Source: Amycolatopsis bartoniae (GTDB lineage: Bacteria; Actinomycetota; Actinomycetes; Mycobacteriales; Pseudonocardiaceae). From it: DNA of 64,000 bases. Location: assembly GCF_014191255.1 (NCBI RefSeq), contig NZ_JACHWH010000009.1, positions 62,001 to 126,000 on the forward strand, read 5' to 3'. The notes beneath the pieces were generated by a model. That model was not told the origin of the DNA. It was given only the letters and a program-made list of their open reading frames with translations, and ran no database searches. Below are positions 22,922 through 31,874 of the stretch, piece by piece. Both the position numbers and the translations under genes were made by a program. Every line of letters starts with the position of its first letter. Positions within the stretch are counted from its first letter, which is position 1.

Positions 22922-25204
22922 TCAGGGGTAGCTCACCACGTTGCTGGGCGTGGTCCCCGACGGCGTCACCGCCCCGGTGTCGTTGATGACGTGCGTGATG
23001 GTGCCCTGGTAGTTCAGCGACACGGTCAGCAGGCTGTGGAACCGCACGCCGGACGCGTTGGGCACCTCGAACGCGTGGTAGGCGTTCACGGACGGGTTGA
23101 CGTTGAAGTAGCAGTAACTGCCCAGCCCCCACGCCTCGTGGCTGGTGACACCGCTGCCCACCTTGTACGCGGCGTACCCGTTCACCCCGCTGTTCCACGA
23201 CGCCTGGTTCGGCACGTCGTACGGCATCTCGTTCTGGAAGAAGATGGTCCGGCCGTTCTGCCCGTTCCAGATCACCTCGTACTTCTGGTAGTGCTCCACG
23301 AACAACCCCGTGGCGATCACGTTGTTGCCGTTGACGAGCAACCCCGTGTCAGCGGTGTTGACCGTCCAGCCCACCGTGCCCGCGTTGCCGTGGTCGGCGC
23401 GCCAGGCCCAGATGTGGTCGATGATCGTGTCGTTGCTGTTGACCACCAGGCTCGTCGTCGCCTTGCCCGCGACCTGGCCGCCGATCCGGAAGAACACGTC
23501 CTGGATGCTCACCGGGTCCGCGGCGTGGCTCGTCGCCGAGCCCTGCGTGCCCACGGTCAGCAGCGCCGACGAGTTCGTGGTGCCCGCGTCGAACAGCAGA
23601 CCCTTCAGCCGCACACCGTCCACATCGGACACGTGCATGGCGTCGACACCGTTGTCCGGCACCAGAGTCGGGTAGCCGATGCCGAGCACGACCGTGTCCG
23701 GGCGGGTGACGTTCAGCGTCTGGCTGAGGTGGTAGACGCCGGGGGTGAAGAACAGGTTGCAGCCCGACGCGAGCGCGTTGTTGATCGACGCCGCGGTGTC
23801 GCCGGACTTGACGACGTAGAACTGGCTCATCGGCAGCGACGAGCCCGGCGTGCTGCCGTTCGCCCAGCTCGGCCCGGAGGCGTTGGTGCGCAGGGAAGGC
23901 AGGAACACGCGGTACTTCCCGCTGCCGTCGAGGTAGAGGTACGGCACGTCGCGCGAGACGGGCGTGGTGGCCAGCGTCGTCTCCGGCGGGTTCGGGAAGG
24001 TGGTGGCCGGCGCGCCGGTGGTGCCCGAGAACACCATGTTCCACACGCCGCCCGCCCAGCTGCCCAGCGCGCTGTCGCGGGTGTACCACTGCTGCTGCGA
24101 AACCGACGCCGCCTGGCCGGAGACCTTGGTGTCGGCGACGTACCCGCCGCTGGCCCAGCCGTAGCTCGCCGGGTACAGCTGCAGGTCACCGTGCACGTCG
24201 ATGCGGCGGAACGGCGCGGCCTGCGCCACCGCCCACCGGTCGGCACCGCTGCTCGGGTTGATCGCCAGGTTCTCCGCCGAGCGCCAGAAGTTCTGCGTGG
24301 CGTTGCCGGCGTCGGAGGAGTTGAACGCGTCGACCGTGACGTCACCGTTGATGGTCACGTCGTCGGGGTTCTGCCCGAGGCCCGCGACGGAGGTGTAGAA
24401 GCCCACGTTGTCGTGCACGGCGTAGGTGCCGGGCTTGAACAGGTGCGCGACGCGGCCGTTGGCGAACTGCGCGCTCTGCGTGTCCTTCTGCGCGTTGAAG
24501 TCCGCGTCGAGCTGCGACTGGATGCTCGCCGCCGACATCGACGGGTCGAAGATGCGCACGTTGGAGCCGAAGTCCGGCGTGTCCGACTGCGTCGGGCAGG
24601 TCGCGCTGGCCAGGCCGATCGTGTAGGTCGCGCTGGCCACGGCCGAGTTCGCGAGGCCGCTCTTGGTGGCGATGGCCTTGACCGTGGTGGTCTTCGAGAC
24701 GGTCAGCGGCCCGGAGTACAGCGACGACGACGCGGTGGGCGTCGAACCGTCCACTGTGTACCGGATCTGCGCGCCCGACGTGCCGGTCGAGAGCGTCACC
24801 GTCTGCGCTGTCGCGAACGTGCCACCACCCGGGCTGAAGGTCGGCGCGGCGACCGCCGTCGAGCCGGAGCCCTGCGTGTACGTGTAGTGCGGGCTGTCGT
24901 ACTGCGGGCCGCTCTTCTCGTACGTGAACCAGTACTCCAGCGCGGTGCCGGTGCTCAGCGAGCCCACCGTGTACTGCCACGTGCCGGAGTTGTTCGTCAT
25001 CCGGATGTTCTGCTGCCCCGTGCCGTTCACGAGGTAGTGCACGTCGACGTACGCGGCGGGCGTCACCGGCGTGAACGAGATCTGCGCCTGGCTGGCGCTC
25101 ACCTGCGTCACGCTCTGCGTGTAGTCCGTCTCCGCGGCGGCCACGCCGCCGAGCAACAGGGATAGCAGCACGGCCAGCAGCACCGTGCCCAGCCTCCGTG
25201 GCAT
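22922..25204 (-). CDS. Secreted beta-helix protein with glucan-binding modules
   Basis: This 760-residue exported protein has a Sec signal peptide at residues 1-25. Residues 28-115 form a beta-sandwich resembling the CBM56 beta-1,3-glucan-binding module. Residues 122-195 form a chitobiase/FN3-like domain (Ile-Arg-Tyr-Thr-Val-Asp-Gly-Ser-Thr-Pro). The remaining 550 residues show the short Asn/Gly-rich repeats of a right-handed beta-helix, as in pectate-lyase-like and GH55-type glucanases. A glucan-degrading or binding role is inferred; similar proteins often carry misleading names. GGAGGTGCGAAG precedes the ATG. It is divergent from a secreted lectin. Confidence 0.75.
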   Translation of the reverse strand: MPRRLGTVLLAVLLSLLLGGVAAAETDYTQSVTQVSASQAQISFTPVTPAAYVDVHYLVNGTGQQNIRMTNNSGTWQYTVGSLSTGTALEYWFTYEKSGPQYDSPHYTYTQGSGSTAVAAPTFSPGGGTFATAQTVTLSTGTSGAQIRYTVDGSTPTASSSLYSGPLTVSKTTTVKAIATKSGLANSAVASATYTIGLASATCPTQSDTPDFGSNVRIFDPSMSAASIQSQLDADFNAQKDTQSAQFANGRVAHLFKPGTYAVHDNVGFYTSVAGLGQNPDDVTINGDVTVDAFNSSDAGNATQNFWRSAENLAINPSSGADRWAVAQAAPFRRIDVHGDLQLYPASYGWASGGYVADTKVSGQAASVSQQQWYTRDSALGSWAGGVWNMVFSGTTGAPATTFPNPPETTLATTPVSRDVPYLYLDGSGKYRVFLPSLRTNASGPSWANGSTPGSSLPMSQFYVVKSGDTAASINNALASGCNLFFTPGVYHLSQTLNVTRPDTVVLGIGYPTLVPDNGVDAMHVSDVDGVRLKGLLFDAGTTNSSALLTVGTQGSATSHAADPVSIQDVFFRIGGQVAGKATTSLVVNSNDTIIDHIWAWRADHGNAGTVGWTVNTADTGLLVNGNNVIATGLFVEHYQKYEVIWNGQNGRTIFFQNEMPYDVPNQASWNSGVNGYAAYKVGSGVTSHEAWGLGSYCYFNVNPSVNAYHAFEVPNASGVRFHSLLTVSLNYQGTITHVINDTGAVTPSGTTPSNVVSYP

Positions 25205-25314
25205 CTTCGCACCTCCGGGTCAGGCCCCCTCAGTGGACCAGACCATAGACCAGCGCTGCGCGGCGCCGACACCTCCATGCAGGTGACATCGGTTCAGAAG
25301 CTGTCAGGAAGTGC

Positions 25315-25343
25315 TTGTGCGGGACGGAACGGACCGGTAGAAC
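25315..25343 (+). promoter_or_regulatory. Sigma-70-like promoter of the lectin gene
   Basis: TTGTGC (25315-25320), a 17-nt spacer and TAGAAC (25338-25343) resemble the actinomycete housekeeping consensus. The leader before the TTG start at 25402 would be about 52 nt. Confidence 0.5.
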
Positions 25344-25401
25344 TGACGAACACCGGAAGCAACTGGGGAATCGTGCTTCCGACCACTGGGGAGGACCTGT
25401 C

Positions 25402-25914
25402 TTGCGCAGAAAACTGGCACTGCTCCTTGCTGCTGCCCTCATCACGGTGACCAGCGCCCTGACCGGCGCGGGCGTGGCCTCGGCGACCACCGAGACCCTG
25501 AGCTCGCCGAGCAACATGGAGGTCTCCGCGACATCGCTGTGCTGGGACATCGGCTCCAACAGCCCGGGTACCACCGTCGTGCTGGCGTCCTGCCACTACG
25601 CCGACGACTACACCAGCCAGAAGTGGTACCGGACCACGAACTACACCACGTTCAACATCGTCAACTACAACAACCTGTGCATGGACCTGCCGTCCAACAA
25701 CGTGGGCGCTCACGTCGTGCTGGCGCCCTGCCACTACGAGGACACCTACACCAGCCAGAAATGGCACCGCACGGGCCAGGGCGGCGGGATCATCGAGAAC
25801 GGCAACGGGTTGTGCATCGACGTGAGCGCTTTCCGGGCCGGTACTCCGGTCGGGATGAACTACTGCGCCTACAGCGCCGACTACACCAGCCAGCAGTGGC
25901 ACGGCACCTGGTGA
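25402..25914 (+). CDS. Secreted ricin-type beta-trefoil lectin
   Basis: This 170-residue exported protein has a signal peptide at residues 1-28 ending Val-Ala-Ser-Ala. One beta-trefoil follows, of three clear repeats: each has Leu-Cys-x-Asp, a Cys about 17 residues later and a closing Tyr-Thr-Ser-Gln-x-Trp (the QxW motif). Three Cys pairs probably form one disulfide per repeat. It should bind carbohydrate outside the cell and has no catalytic domain. The TTG at 25402 is supported by GGGGAGGA 7 nt upstream. It sits between a beta-glucan-type protein and a GH15 gene. Confidence 0.85.
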   Translation: MRRKLALLLAAALITVTSALTGAGVASATTETLSSPSNMEVSATSLCWDIGSNSPGTTVVLASCHYADDYTSQKWYRTTNYTTFNIVNYNNLCMDLPSNNVGAHVVLAPCHYEDTYTSQKWHRTGQGGGIIENGNGLCIDVSAFRAGTPVGMNYCAYSADYTSQQWHGTW

Positions 25915-25927
25915 GCCGGGGCCGCCA

Positions 25928-28075
25928 CTAGCCGAGGTACCGCCGGGCCACGACGTCCGGGTACTCCACCGGCCGTCCCTTGTGGACGGACCAAGCCAGG
26001 CGCAGGTACTGCGCGTGGGTCCAGGCCAAGGGGGTCGCGGACGCGGTCGGAGTGCCCGGGCGCACCCGCGGGTAGGGCGGGTTGGTGTCCCACACCTGTT
26101 CCGGCAGCAGGCCCGTCGGACCGGCGCAGGCGGCGATGTCCCTCAGTCGCCCGGCGGCCGCGGAACGCTTGCCCTGCAACAGTTCGTACTCCCCGCGCTC
26201 CCCCGCGAAGATCGGCCACAGCCGCCCGTACGTGCGCTGCACGTCGGGCCGGTTGACGTTCCACGGCTCACCGTTCGCCTGCTCGCCGTAGCCGTCGCCG
26301 CTGTAGCGGTGCCAGTGCCGCCCCGAGGGCGTGACCGTCGAGATCCGCGCGTCCACGACGGCGAGGGAGTTCTCCACCACCGGATCGCCCGCGCGTTTGA
26401 CGCCGAGCCGCACCAGTTCGAGAAACCCGGCGTCCACCACGGCCCGCTGGTCGACCTCGCCGGTGTTGTTGTTGCCCAGGTTGTACGTCGTGCCCGCGTC
26501 CGGGTTGCCGTCCTTGGTCAGCCGGACGTAGTACGGCTTCGGCGAGTACGGCCCGGTGTGCGTGACCGTCCAGCCGTCCACCGCCGCCGCCCATTCGTCG
26601 GCCTTGGCGGAGTACTTCGTGCCGTCCCGGCCCGCGCGCTGCACCAGGTCCGCCAGGCACACCAGCCCGGCGATCACCGACGCGATCGTCGAGGGCGAGT
26701 AGCCGTTCTGCTCCTCCCACCGCTCCTGCTCGGTCCACGGCGCGGTGTGCCCGTCCTTGGTGAACGAGAGCAGGAAGTCCCCGCCCCGCGCCAGCTTGTC
26801 GACCGTCGGGCCGTCGTGCCGGTCCAACAGCCAGGCCAGCAGCATCGGCGCGGCCGTCTCGTCCAGCTGGACCGACGTCCAGAACGGCTCACCGCTCACG
26901 CGCGTGTTCTGCGCCCAGTGCCCGTCCGGCTGCTGGATGCGCAGCAGGTAGTCCAGCGCACGCCCCGCGGCGGCCCGGTCGCCCGCGGCGAGCAGCCCCG
27001 TCGCGATCTGGTACAGGTCGCGCGGCCACACCAGGTGGTACGAGCCGTACTCCGGCGCCAGCGCGCGGTCGAACCCGAACGCCCAGGGCATGCTCGGCGA
27101 CGCAATGAACGCGCCTGGGTTCCGCTTGTCCTCGCTGGCGGCCAGCGTCACCACCGACGTCGTGTACAACCGCCGGTCAGCCTCCTCCGGCGCGTCGGGC
27201 AGGCTTGCCAGATAGCGCTTCCAGCCGGCGCCGTAGGCTGTCGCGACCGCCGGAAAACCTAGTGACAGCGAGGCTTGCGCCGCCCGCACCGCCTCGTCCG
27301 GTGACGCGCCGAAGCCCAGCGCGACGAGGTCCCGGGTGCGTGACCGGCCGTCCAGCCGCAACCGCCCCAGCTGCACGACGTTGCCCGGTCCGGCGGTGGC
27401 GTAGTGGTGCACGAGCCTGCCGAAGTTCGCGCTCAGCTCGGTCCAGCCGTCGTTGACGCCCGCGTAGCCCACCGTCGACTCAGTGAACCCGCCCGAGGCA
27501 AGCACCGCGCTCGCGGTGACCGAGTTCGTCGTCACGAGCGCGCCGCCTCGCGGGAAGGCGCGGTCGGCGGTGCCCTCGCCGCCGAGGGCGGGATCGTGCA
27601 GCACGAACAGCCGCAACGGCCGGGTCGCGTGGAACTCGACGTCCAGCAGCACGGTCGCATGGCCGGGATCGGTGACGTAGCGCGTGGTCAGCGTCCAGCC
27701 CGTGCCGGTCGCGGTCTGGGTGTAGCCGGGCACGCGCGGATCGGGCAGCTCGGTGCGGTGCGCGACGTCGGACACCCGCTCCACGAACGACTGCCCGTCC
27801 GTGACGACCCACTGCGTCTCGCGGCTGGCCGGCGTGCTCAGGTCCGGGTGGTAGACCTCGGACAGCCGACCGCCTTCGAGGGTGAACCACACCGGGCTGG
27901 CCGCCGAGCGGGCGGTGCCGAAGCCGAGCTTGTCGGCCGGGGTGAACGTGGTGTCGGCGCCCGGCCCGCCCGGGGCCGCGCCGCCGGACTGCGCGTTCGC
28001 CGGCGCCGGTGCCGCGACCGCCGTCGCGCCCACCAGAGCCGCGGCCCGCAGGAACTTCCGCCTCGAAGTCGCCAT
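25928..28075 (-). CDS. Exported GH15 glucoamylase/glucodextranase-like enzyme
   Basis: This 715-residue protein has a Tat signal (Arg-Arg-Lys-Phe-Leu-Arg at 5-10, cleaved near 28), an N-terminal beta-sandwich (about 45-270) and an (alpha/alpha)6 barrel (300-710). Family marks are Trp-Pro-Arg-Asp (350-353), the general-acid Glu in Trp-Glu-Glu-Gln-Asn-Gly-Tyr (454/455) and the general-base Glu in Leu-Leu-Pro-Glu-Gln-Val-Trp-Asp (659). The two-domain plan fits glucodextranase or bacterial glucoamylase, releasing glucose from alpha-glucans outside the cell. I chose the ATG at 28075 because it gives the Tat signal. It is convergent with the lectin gene and divergent from an MFS gene. Confidence 0.9.
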   Translation of the reverse strand: MATSRRKFLRAAALVGATAVAAPAPANAQSGGAAPGGPGADTTFTPADKLGFGTARSAASPVWFTLEGGRLSEVYHPDLSTPASRETQWVVTDGQSFVERVSDVAHRTELPDPRVPGYTQTATGTGWTLTTRYVTDPGHATVLLDVEFHATRPLRLFVLHDPALGGEGTADRAFPRGGALVTTNSVTASAVLASGGFTESTVGYAGVNDGWTELSANFGRLVHHYATAGPGNVVQLGRLRLDGRSRTRDLVALGFGASPDEAVRAAQASLSLGFPAVATAYGAGWKRYLASLPDAPEEADRRLYTTSVVTLAASEDKRNPGAFIASPSMPWAFGFDRALAPEYGSYHLVWPRDLYQIATGLLAAGDRAAAGRALDYLLRIQQPDGHWAQNTRVSGEPFWTSVQLDETAAPMLLAWLLDRHDGPTVDKLARGGDFLLSFTKDGHTAPWTEQERWEEQNGYSPSTIASVIAGLVCLADLVQRAGRDGTKYSAKADEWAAAVDGWTVTHTGPYSPKPYYVRLTKDGNPDAGTTYNLGNNNTGEVDQRAVVDAGFLELVRLGVKRAGDPVVENSLAVVDARISTVTPSGRHWHRYSGDGYGEQANGEPWNVNRPDVQRTYGRLWPIFAGERGEYELLQGKRSAAAGRLRDIAACAGPTGLLPEQVWDTNPPYPRVRPGTPTASATPLAWTHAQYLRLAWSVHKGRPVEYPDVVARRYLG

Positions 28076-28184
28076 GGGAGCCAGCCAACTCTCCTCCGCC
28101 GCCCGGCTCAACCCGCCATTCGTCGGGGGTCGACCGGCGGCCCGTCCGCGTGCCATCATCGGCCACCGGCACACGGGGGTGTGG

Positions 28185-29474
28185 ATGACTCAGCAGGTCC
28201 GGCGGGACAGCGCGCAGCTGCGGCGGGTCGCGGTGGCGAGCGCGATCGGCACGACGATCGAGTGGTACGACTACTTCATCTACAGCACGGCCGCCGCGCT
28301 CGTGTTCGGCAAGCTGTTCTTCAGCACGCTCTCCCCCGCGTCCGGCACGCTGGCGGCGTTCGCGACGCTGGGCGTGGGCTTCCTCGCGCGGCCGGTCGGC
28401 GGCATCGTGTGGGGCCACTTCGGCGACCGCCTCGGGCGCAAGGCGATGCTCGTGCTTTCGCTGCTGCTGATGGGGATCGCGACCGTCGGCGTCGGGCTGC
28501 TGCCGACCTACGGCACCATCGGCGTGCTCGCGCCCGTGCTGCTGCTCGTGCTGCGCCTGCTGCAGGGCCTGTCCGCGGGCGGCGAGTGGGGCGGGGCGGC
28601 GCTGATGGCCGTCGAGCACGCACCGGAGCGCCACCGCGGCCGGTACGGCTCGTTCTCGCAGATCGGCGTGCCCGCCGGGCTGATTCTGGCGCAGCTGGTG
28701 TTCTTCGTGCTCAACAGCGCGCTGAGCGACGAGCAGTTCCGCGACGGGGGCTGGCGGCTGCCGTTCCTGCTCAGCATCGTGCTCGTGGCGGTCGGGCTGG
28801 TGATCCGGCTGCGGATCGCGGAGAGCCCGGTGTTCGCCGCGCTCGAAGCCGAGGCCCGCAGCAGGCGGCCGATGGTCGAGGTGCTGCGGGAGCGGCCGCG
28901 CGAGGTGCTCGTCGCGTCGGTGAGCTTCATCGCGAACACCGCGATCGGGTACGTGTTCCTGGCGTACCTGCTCTCGTACGGGACGTCGGTGCTCAAGCTG
29001 AGCAACGCGACGATGCTGGTGGTGGTGATCATCGGCAGCGTGACGTGGCTGGCGAGCATCGTGGCATCGGCGGTGTGGTCGGACCACGTCGGGCGGAAAC
29101 CCGTGTACCTGTGGGGTTCCGTGCTGCTCGTGCTGTGGCCGGTGCCGTTCTTCCTGCTCGTGGACACCCGCCAGCCGGTGCTGCTCGTCGTCGCCGTGAT
29201 CGTGCTGAACCTCGGGCTCGGCGCGACGTACGGCCCGCAGTCGGCGCTGTACTCGGAGCTGTTCGAGCCCCGCTACCGCTACAGCGGCGCGTCCTTCTCC
29301 TACGCGGTGGGCGCCGTGCTCGGCGGCGGGTTCGCGCCGCTGATCGCGACAGCGCTGCGGAACTCGACCGGCACGTCGTTGTCGGTTTCGCTGTACATGG
29401 TCGCGGTGGCGCTGATCAGCCTGGGCGCGGTCCTCGCGCTGCGGCAACCACCGCGGACAGCGTCAGAGGCCTGA
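28185..29474 (+). CDS. MFS transporter, metabolite:H+ symporter family
   Basis: This 429-residue, 12-helix transporter is of the same MHS family as the protein at 10947-12293, and the first 110 residues of the two are closely similar. Helix 1 carries Glu-Trp-Tyr-Asp-Tyr-Phe-Ile-Tyr, then Gly-Asp-Arg-Leu-Gly-Arg-Lys and Leu-Gln-Gly-Leu-Ser-Ala-Gly-Gly-Glu-Trp-Gly-Gly. The substrate is unknown, probably a small carboxylate or osmolyte. The ATG at 28185 is preceded by a GGGGGT site. It is divergent from the GH15 gene with about 110 nt between. Confidence 0.87.
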   Translation: MTQQVRRDSAQLRRVAVASAIGTTIEWYDYFIYSTAAALVFGKLFFSTLSPASGTLAAFATLGVGFLARPVGGIVWGHFGDRLGRKAMLVLSLLLMGIATVGVGLLPTYGTIGVLAPVLLLVLRLLQGLSAGGEWGGAALMAVEHAPERHRGRYGSFSQIGVPAGLILAQLVFFVLNSALSDEQFRDGGWRLPFLLSIVLVAVGLVIRLRIAESPVFAALEAEARSRRPMVEVLRERPREVLVASVSFIANTAIGYVFLAYLLSYGTSVLKLSNATMLVVVIIGSVTWLASIVASAVWSDHVGRKPVYLWGSVLLVLWPVPFFLLVDTRQPVLLVVAVIVLNLGLGATYGPQSALYSELFEPRYRYSGASFSYAVGAVLGGGFAPLIATALRNSTGTSLSVSLYMVAVALISLGAVLALRQPPRTASEA

Positions 29475-29786
29475 TCCGGACACCGGTACCAGCTCCGCCG
29501 CCGGCTGGACGTCCACATAGGACTCGCCGGGCACGAGCACGACTCCACTCACGGGCGCGCCCAGGCGCACGGGGTCCAGATCCGGCGGGATCACCCGCTG
29601 GTGGTCGTACCGGGCGACGGCGACGGTGCCGTGCGGGCGTTCCTCGGCGGTGCGCCGGAACCCATCCGGCGAACCCCCGATCGGCTGGCTTCCCTCGCCC
29701 GCCGCCGCCCGCGGACGGACGATGCGGTCATGGCACGCGACGAACCGTCCATTGAGGACCACTTCTGGCGGGTCGTGCGCGAGCAC
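29463..29786 (-). CDS. Hypothetical small protein, start uncertain
   Basis: The last 60 codons (29463-29640) have an almost pure G/C third position and read as a convincing protein (Tyr-Asp-His-Gln-Arg-Val-Ile-Pro-Pro-Asp-Leu, ending Glu-Leu-Val-Pro-Val-Ser-Gly-Ser-Gly-Leu). No start codon lies between 29640 and 29755, so the frame must begin at GTG 29762 or ATG 29786, overlapping the divergent gene at 29730. The N-terminal part is less coding-like. I do not recognise a family; a truncated or shifted gene is possible. Confidence 0.4.
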   Translation of the reverse strand: MLAHDPPEVVLNGRFVACHDRIVRPRAAAGEGSQPIGGSPDGFRRTAEERPHGTVAVARYDHQRVIPPDLDPVRLGAPVSGVVLVPGESYVDVQPAAELVPVSGSGL

Positions 29787-29930
29787 GACCTGCCGGACGA
29801 CCTGGTGGAGTACGGGATCGCGCTCGCCCGCTTCGACCTGGAGGAGCCCGAGGGCAGACTCGGCCCCGACGACCCCCGCGATCCGTGGCTGCTGGCCATG
29901 AAGCGGATCCAGGACCAGCTCGGCGGGTGA
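29730..29930 (+). CDS. Small acidic protein of unknown function
   Basis: This 66-residue, strongly acidic protein (Glu-Asp-His-Phe-Trp-Arg-Val-Val-Arg-Glu-His, many Asp/Glu and Pro) has near-perfect G/C third positions. It has no membrane helix, signal or known motif that I recognise. The ATG at 29730 is preceded by GGACGATGCGG, a weak site. It ends 3 nt before the convergent XRE regulator gene. Confidence 0.6.
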   Translation: MARDEPSIEDHFWRVVREHDLPDDLVEYGIALARFDLEEPEGRLGPDDPRDPWLLAMKRIQDQLGG

Positions 29931-29933
29931 GCG

Positions 29934-30860
29934 TCAGCCGAAGCTGTAGAGCACCTCGCGCAGGAACAGGCGGCTTTCGGTGACCGGCAGCGCCGCGGTG
30001 GTGGCGCGCCGCCACAGCGTCTCGTAGTGCCGCACGTCGTCGCTTCGCGACAGCTCGTTCCCGGTGCGGGTGAACGCGAAGTCGAGGTGCCCCGGTTCGA
30101 GGCCCGGCAGGGTCGGCGCGGCGAGCCTCAGCAGCGCGAACCGCTCCAGGATGCCCGTCTCCTGGATGGCGGTGGTCCGCAGCGGCCGCGGTGCGAACGG
30201 CACCACCTGGAGCTGGATGTTGGGCCGCTTCTTCGACAGCGAGATCAGGTGCTCCAGCTGCTCCCGCATCACGGCCTTGTTCCCCTGCACGCGCCGCAGG
30301 CACGATTCGCTGAGCACGGCGTGCACCTGCGGCGGCTCGTCGCGGAACAGCACCTGCTCCTGGCGGGCGAACCGCGCCTCGATCGCGGGCGGCGCGAGGG
30401 CCGGGGAGCCCTCGCGCACGGCGGCGAACTCGGCCTCCATGTACGACCGGCACTGCAGCAGCTCGGGCACCTGCTCCGTCGCGACGTGCCGGATCAGCAG
30501 CGCGTCCTCCTCCAGGTCGATGTAGCGGCGGTACTGCTCGGAGTAGATCGACCGGAAGCCGGACCAGCGGCCGCGCTGGGAGGTGTCGGCCTGCAGCTCC
30601 CGCGCCAGGTCGGCGAGCTCCCCGTCGACGACGCCGTACACCGCGAGCAGCTTGTGCAGGTCTTCGGCCTCGATGCCGGTGTCGCCGCTTTCCAGGCGGG
30701 CGATCTTGTTCTGCACGCTGCCCGCGCTGGACCGGGGCCAGACCGCGCCACCGGCGTCACGCTGCGTGATGCCCTCGCGCTCCCGCAGGTGGCGCAGCAG
30801 CGCGGCCAGCTGGAGCTTGCGTGCGGTGGGAGTGCGAGTCCCGGTAGACAGAGAGTTCAC
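29934..30860 (-). CDS. XRE-family regulator with DUF5753 domain
   Basis: This 308-residue protein has an N-terminal helix-turn-helix (residues 15-80: Leu-Arg-His-Leu-Arg-Glu-Arg-Glu-Gly-Ile-Thr-Gln, then Val-Gln-Asn-Lys-Ile-Ala-Arg-Leu-Glu-Ser-Gly). The large DUF5753 domain covers residues 105-300 and includes Gln-Glu-Gln-Val-Leu-Phe-Arg-Asp-Glu-Pro-Pro. These proteins are abundant in actinomycetes, where several (BldB/WhiJ-linked) influence development; they are often beside DUF397 genes, which is not the case here. The GTG start has no clear ribosome site, so the transcript may be leaderless. Confidence 0.88.
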   Translation of the reverse strand: MNSLSTGTRTPTARKLQLAALLRHLREREGITQRDAGGAVWPRSSAGSVQNKIARLESGDTGIEAEDLHKLLAVYGVVDGELADLARELQADTSQRGRWSGFRSIYSEQYRRYIDLEEDALLIRHVATEQVPELLQCRSYMEAEFAAVREGSPALAPPAIEARFARQEQVLFRDEPPQVHAVLSESCLRRVQGNKAVMREQLEHLISLSKKRPNIQLQVVPFAPRPLRTTAIQETGILERFALLRLAAPTLPGLEPGHLDFAFTRTGNELSRSDDVRHYETLWRRATTAALPVTESRLFLREVLYSFG

Positions 30861-31015
30861 TATCGTCCGCTTCTCCCGGCAGCTGGCTGACTCCGCATTT
30901 TCGCCGATCCCCTGCCATCAGGCAAGACAATCGGAGGTGCTCGCATTCGCGTGCCCGGAAGCGATTTCGAGCGACTTCACGCACCTGTCCACAGTGGACC
31001 GGATAGGATCGGGGC

Positions 31016-31408
31016 GTGGTGGAGATCGACAGCGGCGCGCGGTGTCCGTGTGGCTCGGGCGAGAACTACGGAACGTGTTGCGGGCGCCTGCACAGCGGCG
31101 AGGCGACGGCGGGCACGGCGGAGCAGCTGATGCGGTCGCGGTTCAGCGCCTTCGCGACGGGTGACGCGGAGTACCTGCTGCGCACGTGGCACCCACGCAC
31201 CAGGCCGGCGGAGCTCGAACTGCCGCCGGGGCTGCGGTGGACGCGCCTCGACGTGCTCGCGACCTCGGGCGGCAGCCCCTTCCACACCGAGGGCACCGTG
31301 GAGTTCCGGGCGCACTACCGGCAGGACGGGCGGCCGGGGTCCCTGCACGAGCTGAGCACCTTCACCCGCGAGGACGGGCAGTGGCTTTACGTGGCGGCGC
31401 GGGAATAG
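31016..31408 (+). CDS. YchJ-family SEC-C zinc protein
   Basis: This 130-residue protein begins with a SEC-C zinc motif (Cys-Pro-Cys-Gly-Ser-Gly, then Cys-Cys-Gly-Arg-Leu-His) and continues as the NTF2-like YchJ domain (Ser-Arg-Phe-Ser-Ala-Phe-Ala, then Trp-His-Pro near residue 58). The length is typical. The molecular role of YchJ proteins is unknown. It starts at GTG 31016 and is divergent from the XRE gene. A TCCACAGTGGA palindrome lies 17 nt upstream. Confidence 0.85.
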   Translation: MVEIDSGARCPCGSGENYGTCCGRLHSGEATAGTAEQLMRSRFSAFATGDAEYLLRTWHPRTRPAELELPPGLRWTRLDVLATSGGSPFHTEGTVEFRAHYRQDGRPGSLHELSTFTREDGQWLYVAARE

Positions 31409-31435
31409 TGGCCCGAAGGCCGGGTAGCCGGAGGC

Positions 31436-31849
31436 ATGGCCGAATTCGAACGTGAACGCGAGATGCCCGCCCCGGCCGAGCAGGTGTTCGCCGTGGCCGC
31501 CGACGTCGACCGGCTGAACCGGTGGCTGCCGGGGATGATCACCGTGCACCCGGCCGAGCCGCCAGGCCTGGACGTGGACGTGCACGACCCGGACGGCGAC
31601 CGCGAGGCACCCGGCGTGCTCGGCGCGCGGCGCGACCAGCTGAGGCTGGAGTGGGGCCGGCGCGGCAGCGGCGACTACACCGGCTGGCTGCAGGTGTCGT
31701 CCGCCGAGCGGGGCACCAGCTACGCCACGCTGCACCTGTCCTTCCACGGCGACCAGCCCGCGAACCACGGGGGTCATCCGGCCGAGGAAGTGGAGCGGCG
31801 GCTCGGCGAGGCACTGGACCAGTTGGCGGAGCTGGTCGCGGCGGGCTGA
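31436..31849 (+). CDS. SRPBCC (START-like) family protein
   Basis: This 137-residue protein fits the SRPBCC lipid/polyketide-binding fold: an N-terminal strand, then Pro-Ala-Glu-Gln-Val-Phe-Ala-Val-Ala-Ala-Asp-Val-Asp-Arg-Leu-Asn-Arg-Trp-Leu-Pro and a long C-terminal helix. It could bind a hydrophobic ligand. GGAGG precedes the ATG by 2 nt. It follows the YchJ gene by 27 nt and may be co-transcribed. Confidence 0.75.
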   Translation: MAEFEREREMPAPAEQVFAVAADVDRLNRWLPGMITVHPAEPPGLDVDVHDPDGDREAPGVLGARRDQLRLEWGRRGSGDYTGWLQVSSAERGTSYATLHLSFHGDQPANHGGHPAEEVERRLGEALDQLAELVAAG

Positions 31850-31855
31850 GCAAAA

Positions 31856-31871
31856 TCCCCCGCACGGGGGA
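31856..31871. terminator. Short hairpin terminator
   Basis: TCCCCCG and CGGGGGA form a 7-bp stem on a 2-nt loop on paper, preceded by AAAA, between the convergent SRPBCC and SDR genes. Confidence 0.5.
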
Positions 31872-31874
31872 GGT

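Noticed and set aside
22832..25165. Plus-strand open frame of 777 codons
   Set aside because: Shadow of the secreted beta-helix gene; highly repetitive Arg-Val-His composition and no recognisable domain.
31422..31427. GGGTAG before the SRPBCC gene
   Set aside because: The only possible -35 is a weak GAAT, and initiation would fall after the ribosome site.
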